Counted from the first letter of the stretch, positions 1 to 8,916 are shown. The stretch: 64,000 nucleotides of DNA from Brevundimonas vesicularis (GCF_014204545.1 NZ_JACHLJ010000001.1:1116001-1180000); one strand, 5' to 3'. Program-made: numbers and translations. Notes: generated by a model from the letters alone, not told the origin.

Positions 1-559
1 TCGTCAGCGCCTCGACGTTCTTCACGCTGGTGGAGAAGCTGCGGATGTTGTCGTCGGACATGACGCGGTTGATCCGGTTCAGCGCATCCACGGTCTGGGC
101 CAGCACTGTGCCCGAACCGCTCAAGAGTTCGGCGATCGGCGACGGCTGGCTTTGCAACACTGGCACGACATTGTCAGGATACTGCTCTTTCAGCAGGGCG
201 CTGTTGGGCGAGCCGGCGGTGATCTGGATGTAGTTCAGGCCAGTGATGCCTTGCGGCTCCAGCTGCGCGCGCGAGGTCACGCGCACCGGCGTCGTGCCGT
301 CCACGCGGACACGTGCGATGACCTGATCGCCGCGCTTGGTGTCGATGTTCAGGTCGGTGACCTCACCGACACGGATGCCGTTGAAATGCACCTCGCCGCC
401 TTCGGACAGGCCGTTCACCGGCCCATAGAAGACGATGTCGTACATGTCGTAGTCGCTGTTGAACTGCAGCCGGGCCAGCCAGATGGTGAACACCGCCAAG
501 GCCGCCAGAAGGGCGACGGTGGCGATGCCGACGGCGGCGTAATGTGCGTCTCTTTCCAT
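1..559 (-). CDS. mlaD: MCE/MlaD-family lipid-binding protein (3' end outside window)
   Basis: This is the substrate-binding subunit of an Mla-type ABC system that moves phospholipids between the inner and outer membranes. The reading frame opens with MERDAHYAAVG, has one N-terminal membrane helix at about residues 8-29, and then an MCE domain (FYGPVNGLSEGGEVHFNGI, then the G-V-R-V-G-EVTDL pattern). It should be anchored in the inner membrane with the MCE domain in the periplasm. It lies 12 bases after the ATPase gene, as the third gene of a permease-ATPase-MCE operon. The C-terminal end is cut by the window edge. The family is clear; the exact lipid substrate cannot be read from sequence. Confidence 0.9.
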   Translation of the reverse strand, partial: MERDAHYAAVGIATVALLAALAVFTIWLARLQFNSDYDMYDIVFYGPVNGLSEGGEVHFNGIRVGEVTDLNIDTKRGDQVIARVRVDGTTPVRVTSRAQLEPQGITGLNYIQITAGSPNSALLKEQYPDNVVPVLQSQPSPIAELLSGSGTVLAQTVDALNRINRVMSDDNIRSFSTSVKNVEALT

Positions 560-571
560 GATCCGCTCTCC

Positions 572-1348
572 TCAGGCGGCAGACTTGGTGGCTGCGCGTC
601 CGCGCGGCCCCAGGAAATATTCTTTGATCCACGGGTGGTCGGAGCCTTTCAGCTCCTGCACCGTGGCCTTTTCCACGACCCGCTTGTCCGCCAACACCGC
701 CACCTTGTCACAGATGGCGTAGAGCGTATCGAGGTCGTGGGTGATCATGAAGACGGACAGACCCAGGTCGTCAGCCAGTTGCCGGATCAGATCGTCGAAC
801 GCGGCCGCCCCAATGGGGTCCAGACCCGCCGTCGGCTCGTCCAGAAACACCAGCTCGGGATCCAGCGCGAGCGCACGCGCCAGGCCGGCGCGCTTCTTCA
901 TGCCGCCCGACAGTTCGGCGGGCTTCAGATGGTGATGCTCGGGCTTCAGACCCACCATGGCGATCTTCAACTCGGCCAGCTCATAGATGACCGACTTGGG
1001 CAGATTGGTGTGTTCGACCAGAGGCGAAGCCACGTTCTCCAGCACGCTCAGCGACGAAAACAGCGCGCCTTGCTGGAACAGGATGCCGGTGCGTTTCTCT
1101 ATGTCGGCGGCCTCGGCATTGGTTAGGTTCGCCCGGTCGTAGCCCAGCACCTTCACCGACCCGCCCTCCGGCTCCTTCAAGCCGATGATGGTGTTCAGCA
1201 GCACGGTCTTGCCCGCGCCCGATCCGCCGACGACGCCCAGGACTTCGCCGCGCACGAGGTCGAGGTCGAGGTTCTCGTGGATGGTGCGCTCACCGAACTG
1301 GCTCAGCAGGCCGCGCACTTCGATCAGGTTTTCTGGCGCCTCGGTCAT
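572..1348 (-). CDS. mlaF: ABC transporter ATPase, MlaF type
   Basis: Energy-coupling ATPase of the Mla/MCE lipid transporter, about 258 residues. Walker A is GGSGAGKT (41-48), the signature is LSGGM (146-150) and Walker B is VFLDE (167-171), so all catalytic parts are present. The start chosen, MTEAPENL, overlaps the stop of the upstream permease by four bases (ATGA), which is typical of translational coupling; the frame is open further upstream, but that part only shadows the permease gene. It acts on the cytoplasmic face of the inner membrane with the permease at 1345-2460 and the MCE protein that follows. Confidence 0.95.
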   Translation of the reverse strand: MTEAPENLIEVRGLLSQFGERTIHENLDLDLVRGEVLGVVGGSGAGKTVLLNTIIGLKEPEGGSVKVLGYDRANLTNAEAADIEKRTGILFQQGALFSSLSVLENVASPLVEHTNLPKSVIYELAELKIAMVGLKPEHHHLKPAELSGGMKKRAGLARALALDPELVFLDEPTAGLDPIGAAAFDDLIRQLADDLGLSVFMITHDLDTLYAICDKVAVLADKRVVEKATVQELKGSDHPWIKEYFLGPRGRAATKSAA

Positions 1349-2460
1349 ATGTTCAGCTCCAGGAAGACCAGGGCGAACACGGCGTCCAGGAAGATGATGG
1401 CGAAGATGGCCTGCACCACGGCAGCCGTCACGCGGCGCCCCAGGCTTTCGACATCGCCGGCGACCGACATGCCCTGACGGCAACCGATGGCGGCGATCAC
1501 CAGGGCGAAGACCGGCGCCTTCACCAAACCGACCATCAGATGCTGGGCCATGGTGCCATCCTCGACCAGACGCTGGAAGAAGAAGGACGGACCGAGATTG
1601 AGCGAGCTCCAGCACACGACCAGACCGCCGACCAGACCGCCGATCATGCCCATGAAGGTCAGCAGCGGCAGCATCAGCACCAGGGACGCGACGCGCGGGA
1701 TCACCAGGGCCTGGAACGGATTGACGCCCATGACCTGCATGGCGTCGACCTCCTGGTTCATCCGCATCGACCCGATCTCGGCCGCAAAGGCCGAAGCCGA
1801 ACGTCCAGCCAACAAGACCGAGGCGATGACGACCGCGAACTCGCGGAACATAGCGACGCCGATCAGCTGAACCGCAAACACCTGCGCACCGAAGTCAGTC
1901 AGCAAGTCCACGCCGATGAAGGCGATGACCGCGCCGATGAAGAAGTTGGTGATCATGACGATCGGAATGGCGTCCAGCCCGGCGCGCTCGGCCTGACTGA
2001 CCCAGGCGGGCCAGCGGATGCCGCCGGGATGTTTGGCGGCTTCCACCACGGCGGCCATTAGCCGGCCCAGGAAGGCCAGCGACAACATGGCCTCCCCGCC
2101 GAAATCGTAAACGCCGCGCCCGATCTTGGCGAAGGTGCGCACGAAGGCGCTGGGGCGTTTCGGCGCCGGGGCGCTCTGGCGCTCCAGCAGTTCGATCATG
2201 TGATAGATGCGACCGGCTTCGGGCCGTTCTTTCCACTGGCTCTTGGACAGACGACCGCTTGAGGCCTGCACCAAAGCCAGGGCGCCGGCGGTATCGAAAC
2301 GCCCAAGGTCGGAGGTGTCGATGCTGGCGATATCGCGGCCTTCCAGATCGCGGCTCAGCTCCGTCGGCAGACGACCCAGAGCCGTGGTCGTCCAGTCGCC
2401 GGTCAGCCGCAGACGCGCCTCGCCATCACGATCGACAATTTCATATGCGGCCGGGTTCAT
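1345..2460 (-). CDS. mlaE: MlaE-type ABC permease with N-terminal STAS-like domain
   Basis: Permease of the Mla/MCE lipid transporter, 371 residues from the ATG at 2460. About 110 N-terminal residues resemble a STAS domain (for example the IDTSDLGRFDTAGALAL stretch). The MlaE domain follows, with its usual glycine-rich helices and the conserved FREFAVVIASVLLAGRSASA region. In E. coli the STAS part is a separate protein, MlaB; here it is fused to the permease, as in many alphaproteobacteria. An upstream GTG at 2505 is in frame, but only the 2460 start has a good ribosome binding site (AGGGG). First gene of the operon; the coupling with the ATPase supports the assignment. Confidence 0.92.
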   Translation of the reverse strand: MNPAAYEIVDRDGEARLRLTGDWTTTALGRLPTELSRDLEGRDIASIDTSDLGRFDTAGALALVQASSGRLSKSQWKERPEAGRIYHMIELLERQSAPAPKRPSAFVRTFAKIGRGVYDFGGEAMLSLAFLGRLMAAVVEAAKHPGGIRWPAWVSQAERAGLDAIPIVMITNFFIGAVIAFIGVDLLTDFGAQVFAVQLIGVAMFREFAVVIASVLLAGRSASAFAAEIGSMRMNQEVDAMQVMGVNPFQALVIPRVASLVLMLPLLTFMGMIGGLVGGLVVCWSSLNLGPSFFFQRLVEDGTMAQHLMVGLVKAPVFALVIAAIGCRQGMSVAGDVESLGRRVTAAVVQAIFAIIFLDAVFALVFLELNI

Positions 2461-2688
2461 CGCGCCCCTGAAGATCGGTCTGACATCGCGATTTTCCCCT
2501 GACACTCTGAACAGACAGCCGAAATCCCTGCCGCGCTAATGGTCAAGCCGGCATTGGATGTCAACGCGCGATGACATTCGCGCGGATGTTTGTCGATCGA
2601 CCGTGTCGAGATCGCCTCCCCCGATGAAACGTCCAACGGTCACGCTGGCGCTGATGCCAAACGCGGCCGAAAGGGATTCGTTCTCGCG

Positions 2689-4143
2689 TCACCTCATACG
2701 ACGTTGCACCGCCGCCAGATCCTCAATGAACAACCGTCTCGCCTCGGACTTCGCGGCCTCGTCCGGCAGACGTAGCAAATAGGAGGGGTGCACCGTCAGG
2801 ACGGCGGTCGATCCATCGCTGAGGTCGATCGGCGCGCCGCGTTCCTGCATCACGGCCGGCTTGCGCCCCAGCAAGGCCAGACCCGCCGTCGCCCCCAGGG
2901 CCAGAACAACCTGCGGCTTGATCAGCCTTCGCTCTGAGTCCAGCCACCAGCGGCAGGCCTGAACCTCGCCGGCGTTCGGCGTTTTGTGCAGCCGGCGCTT
3001 GCCGCGCGGCTCATGTTTGAAGTGTTTGACCGCGTTGGTGACATAGACGTCGGATCGATCAATGCCGGCCTCGGCCAGGGCTGCGTTCAACACCTGTCCC
3101 GCCGGCCCGATGAAGGCGCGCCCTGCTAGATCCTCCTGATCGCCCGGTTGTTCGCCGACAATCATCAGACGCGCCGACCTCGGCCCCTCGCCGCACACGC
3201 CCTGCGTCGCATCTCGATAAAGCGGACAACGGCGGCACGCCTGAATGCCGCCGGCGACATCGTCGAGGTTTTCGGGCACGGCCTCGGCGTCAGGACGCGC
3301 CAAATGGAGGTCCGGCGCGACGGCGCGTGCGAAACGCGGATTGGGCTGAGGAGAGGGCGTAGCGACCATGGTCTCGGTTCGCACCGACGAGGCCGCGACC
3401 AGTTCCGGTATCAACGCGGCTTCCGGCAGGTTCTTCCAGTAGGACTTGGCCATTTCCCCCTGCATCGTCTTCACCTTCAGCCGCGCGGGATTGAAGGTTG
3501 AGGCGTAATAGGTCTTCCAGAAATCCTCGATCTCATCTTCGGCCGGCGCCATGTCGCGCGTTGCCGGCGGCCCGAACCGAAGGGTTTCGCCATCCCAGAA
3601 GGCCGAACCATCCGGCGTCAGGATCGACCAGCGCATGGTCGTGAATCGCCGCTGGAAAAAGGGCGCGGTCTTTTCCAGAACCCGGTGCGGCGGCTCGAAC
3701 CATGCCACCCAGGCCTCGCCCAGATCGTCATGCACCTGGCGAAAGCGAACGAAGGCCTTCATCTTATGCGAGGCCCGGCTCACATTTTTTACCCGCTCCA
3801 GCGCGTCGGCGACGTCCCGGTCCGAAATGACCTTGATCAGGTCCGGCTCATCCTTCAGCCGCCACAGCAGCCGATACATCAGATCGAAACGGTCAGCGGA
3901 TCGATGCAGGACCAGGTTCTGGGCCAGATCCACGAACTCTTTCGGAACGTTGAAAGCGCTGCGGTCATCCGACGTCGGCAACGCCTTGTCGGCAATCGGC
4001 TGATCGAACAGCCCGCCCTGTTCCACCGCCCCCGCCACGACAAACCGCGCCGCCGCAGGCTCCACACCCGCCAATCGAAATGCGCGCGCCGCTTTCCGCC
4101 AGCCGTCGAAGTCGGTCTCACCGTCCAGCGTCGCCACCGCCAT
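2689..4143 (-). CDS. DUF4130-UdgX fusion: uracil-DNA glycosylase-like protein
   Basis: Two-domain DNA repair protein of 484 residues. Residues 1 to about 245 match the DUF4130 type. Residues 295-484 are a family-4-like uracil-DNA glycosylase of the UdgX class: Cys303/Cys306 and Cys397 as probable iron-sulfur ligands, GEQPG at 330-334, the diagnostic KRRLH loop at 382-386, and VHPSYLLR at 451-458. In characterised UdgX the loop histidine (here His386) bonds covalently to the DNA after uracil removal, so this copy should bind uracil-DNA irreversibly. The start codon overlaps the stop of the upstream radical SAM gene by one base (TGATG), so the two are cotranscribed. The function of DUF4130 is unknown. 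Confidence 0.92.
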   Translation of the reverse strand: MAVATLDGETDFDGWRKAARAFRLAGVEPAAARFVVAGAVEQGGLFDQPIADKALPTSDDRSAFNVPKEFVDLAQNLVLHRSADRFDLMYRLLWRLKDEPDLIKVISDRDVADALERVKNVSRASHKMKAFVRFRQVHDDLGEAWVAWFEPPHRVLEKTAPFFQRRFTTMRWSILTPDGSAFWDGETLRFGPPATRDMAPAEDEIEDFWKTYYASTFNPARLKVKTMQGEMAKSYWKNLPEAALIPELVAASSVRTETMVATPSPQPNPRFARAVAPDLHLARPDAEAVPENLDDVAGGIQACRRCPLYRDATQGVCGEGPRSARLMIVGEQPGDQEDLAGRAFIGPAGQVLNAALAEAGIDRSDVYVTNAVKHFKHEPRGKRRLHKTPNAGEVQACRWWLDSERRLIKPQVVLALGATAGLALLGRKPAVMQERGAPIDLSDGSTAVLTVHPSYLLRLPDEAAKSEARRLFIEDLAAVQRRMR

Positions 4144-5381
4144 CAGAACAGGCTCAACTGCTCGGGCGTGCGACTGGTCACGCGCGCCTTGAGGTCCGCC
4201 GCATCCGTCAGTCCGCCTGGCGTCCAGTCCAGCGCCGTGATGAACGGCCGGATTTTCGCCACCGATCGCGTCAGCCGTCCGACATCCTCCAGCCGCAGGG
4301 TCCGGTAGCGGCGCACCGAGACGATCCGGTCCACGGCCTTCACGCCCAGCCCAGGCACCCGCAGCAGCATCTCACGCGGAGCGCGGTTCACATCGACGGG
4401 AAACTGCTCGCGCTTGTTCAAAGCCCAAGCCAATTTGGGGTCGACCGCCAGATCCAGCATGCCGTTCGATGCACCCTCGCCGATCTCTGGCGCGGAGAAA
4501 CCATAGAACCGCATCAGCCAATCGGCCTGATACAGCCGATGCTCACGCATCAAAGGCGGCTTGGACAGCGGCAGGATCGAACTGGAGTCTGGGATGGGGC
4601 TGAACGCCGAATAATAGACGCGGCGCAGGCCATACCCTCCGTAGAGCGAGGCGCTACGATCCAGGATTTCCGTGTCCGGAGCGCCGTCGGCGCCGATGAT
4701 CAACTGCGTGCTTTGGCCGCCCGGCGCGAACTTCGGCGGCTTGATCTTTTCACGTTTGGCCGGCTTGGCGGCCTCGACGCCAAGACGCACCTGGCTCATC
4801 GCCTTCTTGATGACCCCGACGTCCTTCTGCGGCGCCAGTCGCGCCAGCGCCTCGTCGCGCGGAAGTTCGATATTGGCTGACAGGCGGTCGGCATACAGAC
4901 CCGCCATCTCCACCAGCTTCGGATCCGCTTCCGGGATCAGCTTCAGATGAATGTAGCCCCGGAAATCGTGGACTTCGCGCAGCGTCTTGGCCACCAGAAC
5001 CAGTTGCTCCATCGTATAGTCGCCGGATCGAATAATGCCCGACGACAGGAACAGGCCTTCGATATAGTTGCGCTTGTAGAAGTTGAGCGTCAGGTCGACC
5101 ACTTCGTCGACATCGAACCGCGCGCGCTCCACATTCGACGACACGCGATTGATACAATAGGCGCAATCGTAGATGCAGAAGTTGGTCAGCAGGATCTTGA
5201 GCAGACTGATGCATCGACCGTCGGGCGTATAGGCGTGACAGATGCCCATGCCTTCGGTCGAGCCGATCCCTTTGCCGCCGACAGAGTTTCGTTTCGACGT
5301 TCCGGACGACGAACACGAGGCGTCATATTTGGCGGCGTCAGCCAAAACGGAGAGTTTTCGACGCAGATCGAGACGGGCCAT
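4143..5381 (-). CDS. Radical SAM protein of the UdgX-associated type, with C-terminal HhH motif
   Basis: Putative DNA modification or repair radical SAM enzyme, 412 residues. The cluster motif is CX3CX2C at Cys69, Cys73 and Cys76 (FCIYDCAYC). Near the C-terminus, LLRVPGLGVKAVDRIV is a helix-hairpin-helix DNA-binding motif. This family is known to sit beside DUF4130/UdgX genes, as here, but its reaction has not been established as far as I know. It is the first gene of the pair and its start lies two bases from a GTTC-N7-GTTC LexA box, so the pair is probably induced by DNA damage. No clear Shine-Dalgarno is seen; the transcript may be nearly leaderless. Confidence 0.9.
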   Translation of the reverse strand: MARLDLRRKLSVLADAAKYDASCSSSGTSKRNSVGGKGIGSTEGMGICHAYTPDGRCISLLKILLTNFCIYDCAYCINRVSSNVERARFDVDEVVDLTLNFYKRNYIEGLFLSSGIIRSGDYTMEQLVLVAKTLREVHDFRGYIHLKLIPEADPKLVEMAGLYADRLSANIELPRDEALARLAPQKDVGVIKKAMSQVRLGVEAAKPAKREKIKPPKFAPGGQSTQLIIGADGAPDTEILDRSASLYGGYGLRRVYYSAFSPIPDSSSILPLSKPPLMREHRLYQADWLMRFYGFSAPEIGEGASNGMLDLAVDPKLAWALNKREQFPVDVNRAPREMLLRVPGLGVKAVDRIVSVRRYRTLRLEDVGRLTRSVAKIRPFITALDWTPGGLTDAADLKARVTSRTPEQLSLF

Positions 5382-5382
5382 C

Positions 5383-5397
5383 GTTCATGATACGTTC
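5383..5397 (-). promoter_or_regulatory. Candidate LexA (SOS) box of the radical SAM/UdgX operon
   Basis: The plus strand reads GTTCATGATACGTTC, an exact match to the GTTC-N7-GTTC operator of alphaproteobacterial LexA. It ends two bases before the start codon of the radical SAM gene at 5381, where a bound repressor would block transcription. The match is seen directly; LexA control is inferred from the family consensus and the DNA repair genes behind it. Confidence 0.75.
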
Positions 5398-5447
5398 CAG
5401 AACGATGTTTGGTCCAGCGTTGCCGTTTTCTTTTTTGAAACGACGAC

Positions 5448-6413
5448 TTAACGCAGGAGATTGAGCAGCGACGTGCTCTTCAGCGAGTTGATGATCTGAG
5501 CCGAAGCCTCGATCGCCACCTGCGCCATCTGCAGATCGGTGATCGCCCGTGCCGGATCATAGCCGGACTTGTCCTGCATCATCTTCTGCAGGGCGGTCTT
5601 CTGATTTTCCTGGGCGTCCAGCGCCGTCTCGACGTGGTTTTGAATCAGACCATTCTTGGCCGTCTGGTTCGTCAGGCCCGCATTCGCCTTGTCCAGCTCG
5701 CCCATCTGCGCCTTCAAAAAAGCGGTGACGTTGGCGTCCGGCTGTCCCGTCAGAGTGCCGGCGCCAGCTGGTGTATAGGTCACGCCGCCGACGGTCACCG
5801 CCGTGCCGTTCTGGAAGGCCTGAATGTTGCGGAACACCTCAGTCAGCGGCCCGCCGATCTCGCTGGCCAGAAACCCGGTTTCGACCGTGGTCTTCTCGTC
5901 GATGCGCGACTTCTGCTTCAAGGTGTCGTTGGCGAAGGTCGCGGCGGTGGACGGCGCCGTCGTCAAATCGGCCATGGTCGCGGCTGTGGCGGGAGCGATG
6001 TCGCTCTGGCCGCCCGCAAACAGGTACGAGCCCTGGTGTTCCGCGTTCAGCCCCCCCTGCACCGTCTGATAGTTCAGACCGAGCTCGACCATCAGATTGT
6101 CGATCCGCCCGGCGGCCAGGCTGTTTGCGATGGCCTCGCGTGCCGCATTGCCGCCTTCGTAGATGCGGTTCATAGCCAGATCCTGGGCGCTCAGCCTCGC
6201 CTTCACGGCCTCGCCGGTGGCGATGAAGCCCTCCAATCGCGCCTGTGTCGACGTCAAACTTGTCAGCTGCTCTGCGCCTCGGCCGTAGCCGGACATGTCG
6301 GTGGCGATCTTCTCGCTATCGATCCGCTCCTGCGCCTGCTGCGCGCGGCCTTGCGCGTTCATCAGGCTGAGCAAGGCCGACTGGTAGTTCCCGTGGGTCG
6401 CGACGCGCGTCAT
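5448..6413 (-). CDS. flgL: Flagellar hook-associated protein 3 (hook-filament junction)
   Basis: FlgL, 321 residues, forms with FlgK the junction between hook and filament outside the cell. The flagellin-like N-terminal helix (TRVATHGNYQSALLSLMNAQ) and C-terminal helix (ending ASAQIINSLKSTSLLNLL) are both present, with the variable domain between them. It follows flgK with a four-base ATGA overlap, so the two are coupled. Expression is expected late in flagellum assembly, from the sigma-54 promoter at 8669-8684 upstream of flgK. Confidence 0.92.
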   Translation of the reverse strand: MTRVATHGNYQSALLSLMNAQGRAQQAQERIDSEKIATDMSGYGRGAEQLTSLTSTQARLEGFIATGEAVKARLSAQDLAMNRIYEGGNAAREAIANSLAAGRIDNLMVELGLNYQTVQGGLNAEHQGSYLFAGGQSDIAPATAATMADLTTAPSTAATFANDTLKQKSRIDEKTTVETGFLASEIGGPLTEVFRNIQAFQNGTAVTVGGVTYTPAGAGTLTGQPDANVTAFLKAQMGELDKANAGLTNQTAKNGLIQNHVETALDAQENQKTALQKMMQDKSGYDPARAITDLQMAQVAIEASAQIINSLKSTSLLNLLR

Positions 6414-8527
6414 TGCAGGATTCCGATCAGTACGTCGTACATGTCCTTGCTCGCCTGGATCAGGCGCGCAGAGGCGTTATAGGCTTGCTGGAAGGTGGTC
6501 ATATTGACCAGTTCCTCGTCCATGTTCACGCCTTCGGCCGAGGTGCGGCGGCTGTCCGCCTCCTTCGCCAGGGCGCTTGCCGTTTCGCTGCGGGTCTTGG
6601 CGGCCGAGGCCTTGCCGCCAATCTCGCCGGCGAAGTCCGCCGAATAGGACGACAGGGTCTTGGTCCCGCCGGCATTTCCTCCGGCTGCTGCGAAGGCGAC
6701 GTTCTTCTTGCCCACATCGCCCAGCGCCAGGCCGCCGCGCCCATCGTTCTTGCTCAGCGCCGGCGTCCCCGCCGCGGCCGACAGGTTCAGTTGCGCCAGG
6801 GCCAGCTTTCCGGGGTCCTGCTGGATGTCGCTGCGCACCGTATAGGCGCCCGCCCGGGTCGACCCGGTCGCGCCCAGGCCGAACAGTTGCGACATTGAAA
6901 CGCCGGATGGATCCTGGGTCGTATTGTCCTTCACGACGCTCATCGACGTCGCAGACGGGTCGTAGGCCTTGAAGAACATCTTGCCCGCCGCATCCAGGCT
7001 AAATGCGCCATAGCGGCCAACGCCGGTGATGGGATCGTTCAGCGCGCCCAGCATCTCGCCCATTGTGCCCGTCCCGGCGGGCACGGACACAGTGATGTCG
7101 CGAAGGCGAGCGCCGGACGGGCCGACAAACCGCAAGGTCAGGCTCTCGCCTGGATCGAACCCATGCTGGGACGTCAGGGTCAGGCCCGTCTCGTAGAAGG
7201 TCGGCGTGGTCGTGGTCACCAGGTCGTTCAGGCCGAACCAGTGAGAAAATCCGCGCCCGCCCTTCGTGCTGGGCGAGGTCGCGTCGTCGGCGATGGCCAC
7301 GCCGTTTCCACCCGCGCCGTCCAGGCGCAGTTGGCCGTCCGAGAAGCTCGCCGTCGCCGTGCCGCCCAGTTGGGCGTTCAGCACGCTGAGGAAGGTGGTC
7401 GGATCGGCGGCGGCGCCGTTGATCGTCATCGTGCCGCCGGAAAAGACGATCCGCGCCGAGGCCTGCACCACGCCCGACGCATTGACCGCCGAGATGGTGG
7501 TCGTGCCGGTGAAGCCGGTCAGGGCGTTCTCGAGCGACTGGCCGGTGTTGCGCCCTGTCAGGGTGGTCGGCGCGGGGACACTACTGTTGGCGTTGTGGGC
7601 GCGGTTCAGTTCGTCGGCGAGCTTGGCCGTCAACTCGCCCAGGCGCGCGGCGGCGGCAGGCGCATCGACATCGCGCATCTCGACCAGACCCCGGATCTGA
7701 CCGGACGACACGCCGTCCAGCAGCGGCCAGCGCGTGCCGCTGGGCTCGGTGATCATGATGTCGGAGAAGGCTGTCATGGCGTCCACGGTGCCGGCCGCCT
7801 GATATGACAGCGTCGCCGCCCCCTCGCCCACCAGGGTCGTGCCTGTGTTGGTGCGCAACGTCACGCCGCCGTTGGAGCGCGCCTCGACCTTCACATCCAT
7901 ATATTTGGACAGTTCGTTGATCAGGCCGAGCTGAGCATTCTGGGCGCCCGTCACATCCTCGTTCGTCACCGTGCCGGCGGCGATGGTCTTGTTCAGCTTG
8001 GCGATCTGTTCCAGCAGCGGATTGACCGTCTCGACCGCGCTCAACAGCCGGCCGTCCGCCTCCTGACGCGCCGATTGGATCTGGGACGCAATGCCGGCGG
8101 CCTGATTGAAGATCGCCTGGGTCTTGTAGATCGTGTCCTGACGCCCCGCCGAGGACGTCGGGCTTTCGGCCAGGGTCGCATAGGTGGCGAACAGTTTGTC
8201 GACCTGAGCGAAGAAGTTGGTGTCGCTGCTGGGATCGCCGAACTGGTTCTGGATCTGGTCGTACAGTTCATACCGCACGGTCTGGCGCGCGGCGTCCGAT
8301 CCGGCGCTGAGGCTGGCGGCCTGCAGGAAACGGTCTGTCGCCAGACGCACCCGCGTGACATCGACACCCGAACCATACCCATTGGTGACGGCGGCCGACT
8401 GATCAGCGACCTTGCGGATGTATCCCGGCGTATCGACGTTGGCGATATTGTCGGCGGTGACGCGCAACTGCGACTGGGCGGTCTTCAGCCCCGACGTCGC
8501 AATGTTCATGATCGAGTTCAGCGACAT
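6410..8527 (-). CDS. flgK: Flagellar hook-associated protein 1
   Basis: FlgK, 705 residues, the first junction protein on the distal end of the hook. The N-terminus carries the rod/hook signature (SLNSIMNIATSGLKTAQSQL, then DNIANVDTPGYIRK) and the C-terminus carries the matching helix (MDEELVNMTTFQQAYNASARLIQ). The length fits caulobacterial FlgK, which has a large variable middle. It is transcribed to the left, away from the fliK-flgD-flgE operon, and heads flgK-flgL. A sigma-54-type promoter lies about 140 bases upstream. Confidence 0.95.
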   Translation of the reverse strand: MSLNSIMNIATSGLKTAQSQLRVTADNIANVDTPGYIRKVADQSAAVTNGYGSGVDVTRVRLATDRFLQAASLSAGSDAARQTVRYELYDQIQNQFGDPSSDTNFFAQVDKLFATYATLAESPTSSAGRQDTIYKTQAIFNQAAGIASQIQSARQEADGRLLSAVETVNPLLEQIAKLNKTIAAGTVTNEDVTGAQNAQLGLINELSKYMDVKVEARSNGGVTLRTNTGTTLVGEGAATLSYQAAGTVDAMTAFSDIMITEPSGTRWPLLDGVSSGQIRGLVEMRDVDAPAAAARLGELTAKLADELNRAHNANSSVPAPTTLTGRNTGQSLENALTGFTGTTTISAVNASGVVQASARIVFSGGTMTINGAAADPTTFLSVLNAQLGGTATASFSDGQLRLDGAGGNGVAIADDATSPSTKGGRGFSHWFGLNDLVTTTTPTFYETGLTLTSQHGFDPGESLTLRFVGPSGARLRDITVSVPAGTGTMGEMLGALNDPITGVGRYGAFSLDAAGKMFFKAYDPSATSMSVVKDNTTQDPSGVSMSQLFGLGATGSTRAGAYTVRSDIQQDPGKLALAQLNLSAAAGTPALSKNDGRGGLALGDVGKKNVAFAAAGGNAGGTKTLSSYSADFAGEIGGKASAAKTRSETASALAKEADSRRTSAEGVNMDEELVNMTTFQQAYNASARLIQASKDMYDVLIGILQ

Positions 8528-8668
8528 TGACGCATCTCCCCCGCCCTACCCGGCAACCGCTGCATCGCGACGCGCAGTTCTTGCCCAGCCACGCGCCACG
8601 CCCACCCGCACAAAGCGTTGTTTTTCCATAGGATCGTTGATCGGGCGGCCGTCATAATGGGAAAGACG

Positions 8669-8684
8669 CGCAAAGGTCGGGCCA
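8669..8684 (-). promoter_or_regulatory. Sigma-54 promoter of flgK-flgL
   Basis: The minus strand reads TGGCCCGACCTTTGCG. It keeps the invariant GG (-24) and GC (-12) of the TGGCACG-N4-TTGCW consensus at correct spacing; only A5 and the last base differ. It would start RNA near 8658, about 130 bases before flgK. Hook-class flagellar operons in Caulobacter use this sigma factor. Confidence 0.75.
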
Positions 8685-8832
8685 ATAGGATTGCGGGCAT
8701 CCCGCGTGTCACTGATCGGCAGCGTGCGAAGCCGGGCAAAAAGTGGCGAGAGCGCGGCAATAACGACCGCCGCGCCGCGGACCCGTCGACCACGACCCTG
8801 TTCTTTGCATTGTTTTTGCTCGCTTATTTTCT

Positions 8833-8848
8833 TGGCCCGGCCCTTGCG
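8833..8848 (+). promoter_or_regulatory. Sigma-54 promoter of the fliK-flgD-flgE operon
   Basis: Reads TGGCCCGGCCCTTGCG, matching TGGCACG-N4-TTGCW with the GG and GC elements at correct spacing. RNA should start near 8859. That leaves too little leader for the TTG codon at 8866 and supports the ATG at 8917 as the start of the next gene. It is a twin of the promoter on the other strand at 8669-8684. Confidence 0.78.
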
Positions 8849-8916
8849 TCGAGGGCGGCGAACTCTTGGGCGCAGCAGGCGCCGTCGTCGCTCCTTACGA
8901 AAGCCGCCGCGCTTCC

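Larger units (their letters stand above)
8528..8916. other. Divergent intergenic region between flgK and the fliK-like gene
   Basis: About 390 bases without a convincing gene. It holds two near-identical sigma-54 core promoters pointing away from each other (8669-8684 minus, 8833-8848 plus), about 150 bases apart. The stretch between them would be the place for enhancer binding by a FlbD-type activator, but no such site could be assigned by eye. Short frames here lack coding character. Confidence 0.6.

Noticed and set aside
2506..2688. Gene between the Mla operon and the UdgX gene
   Set aside because: Short frames only, with no ribosome site or coding pattern; read as upstream region.
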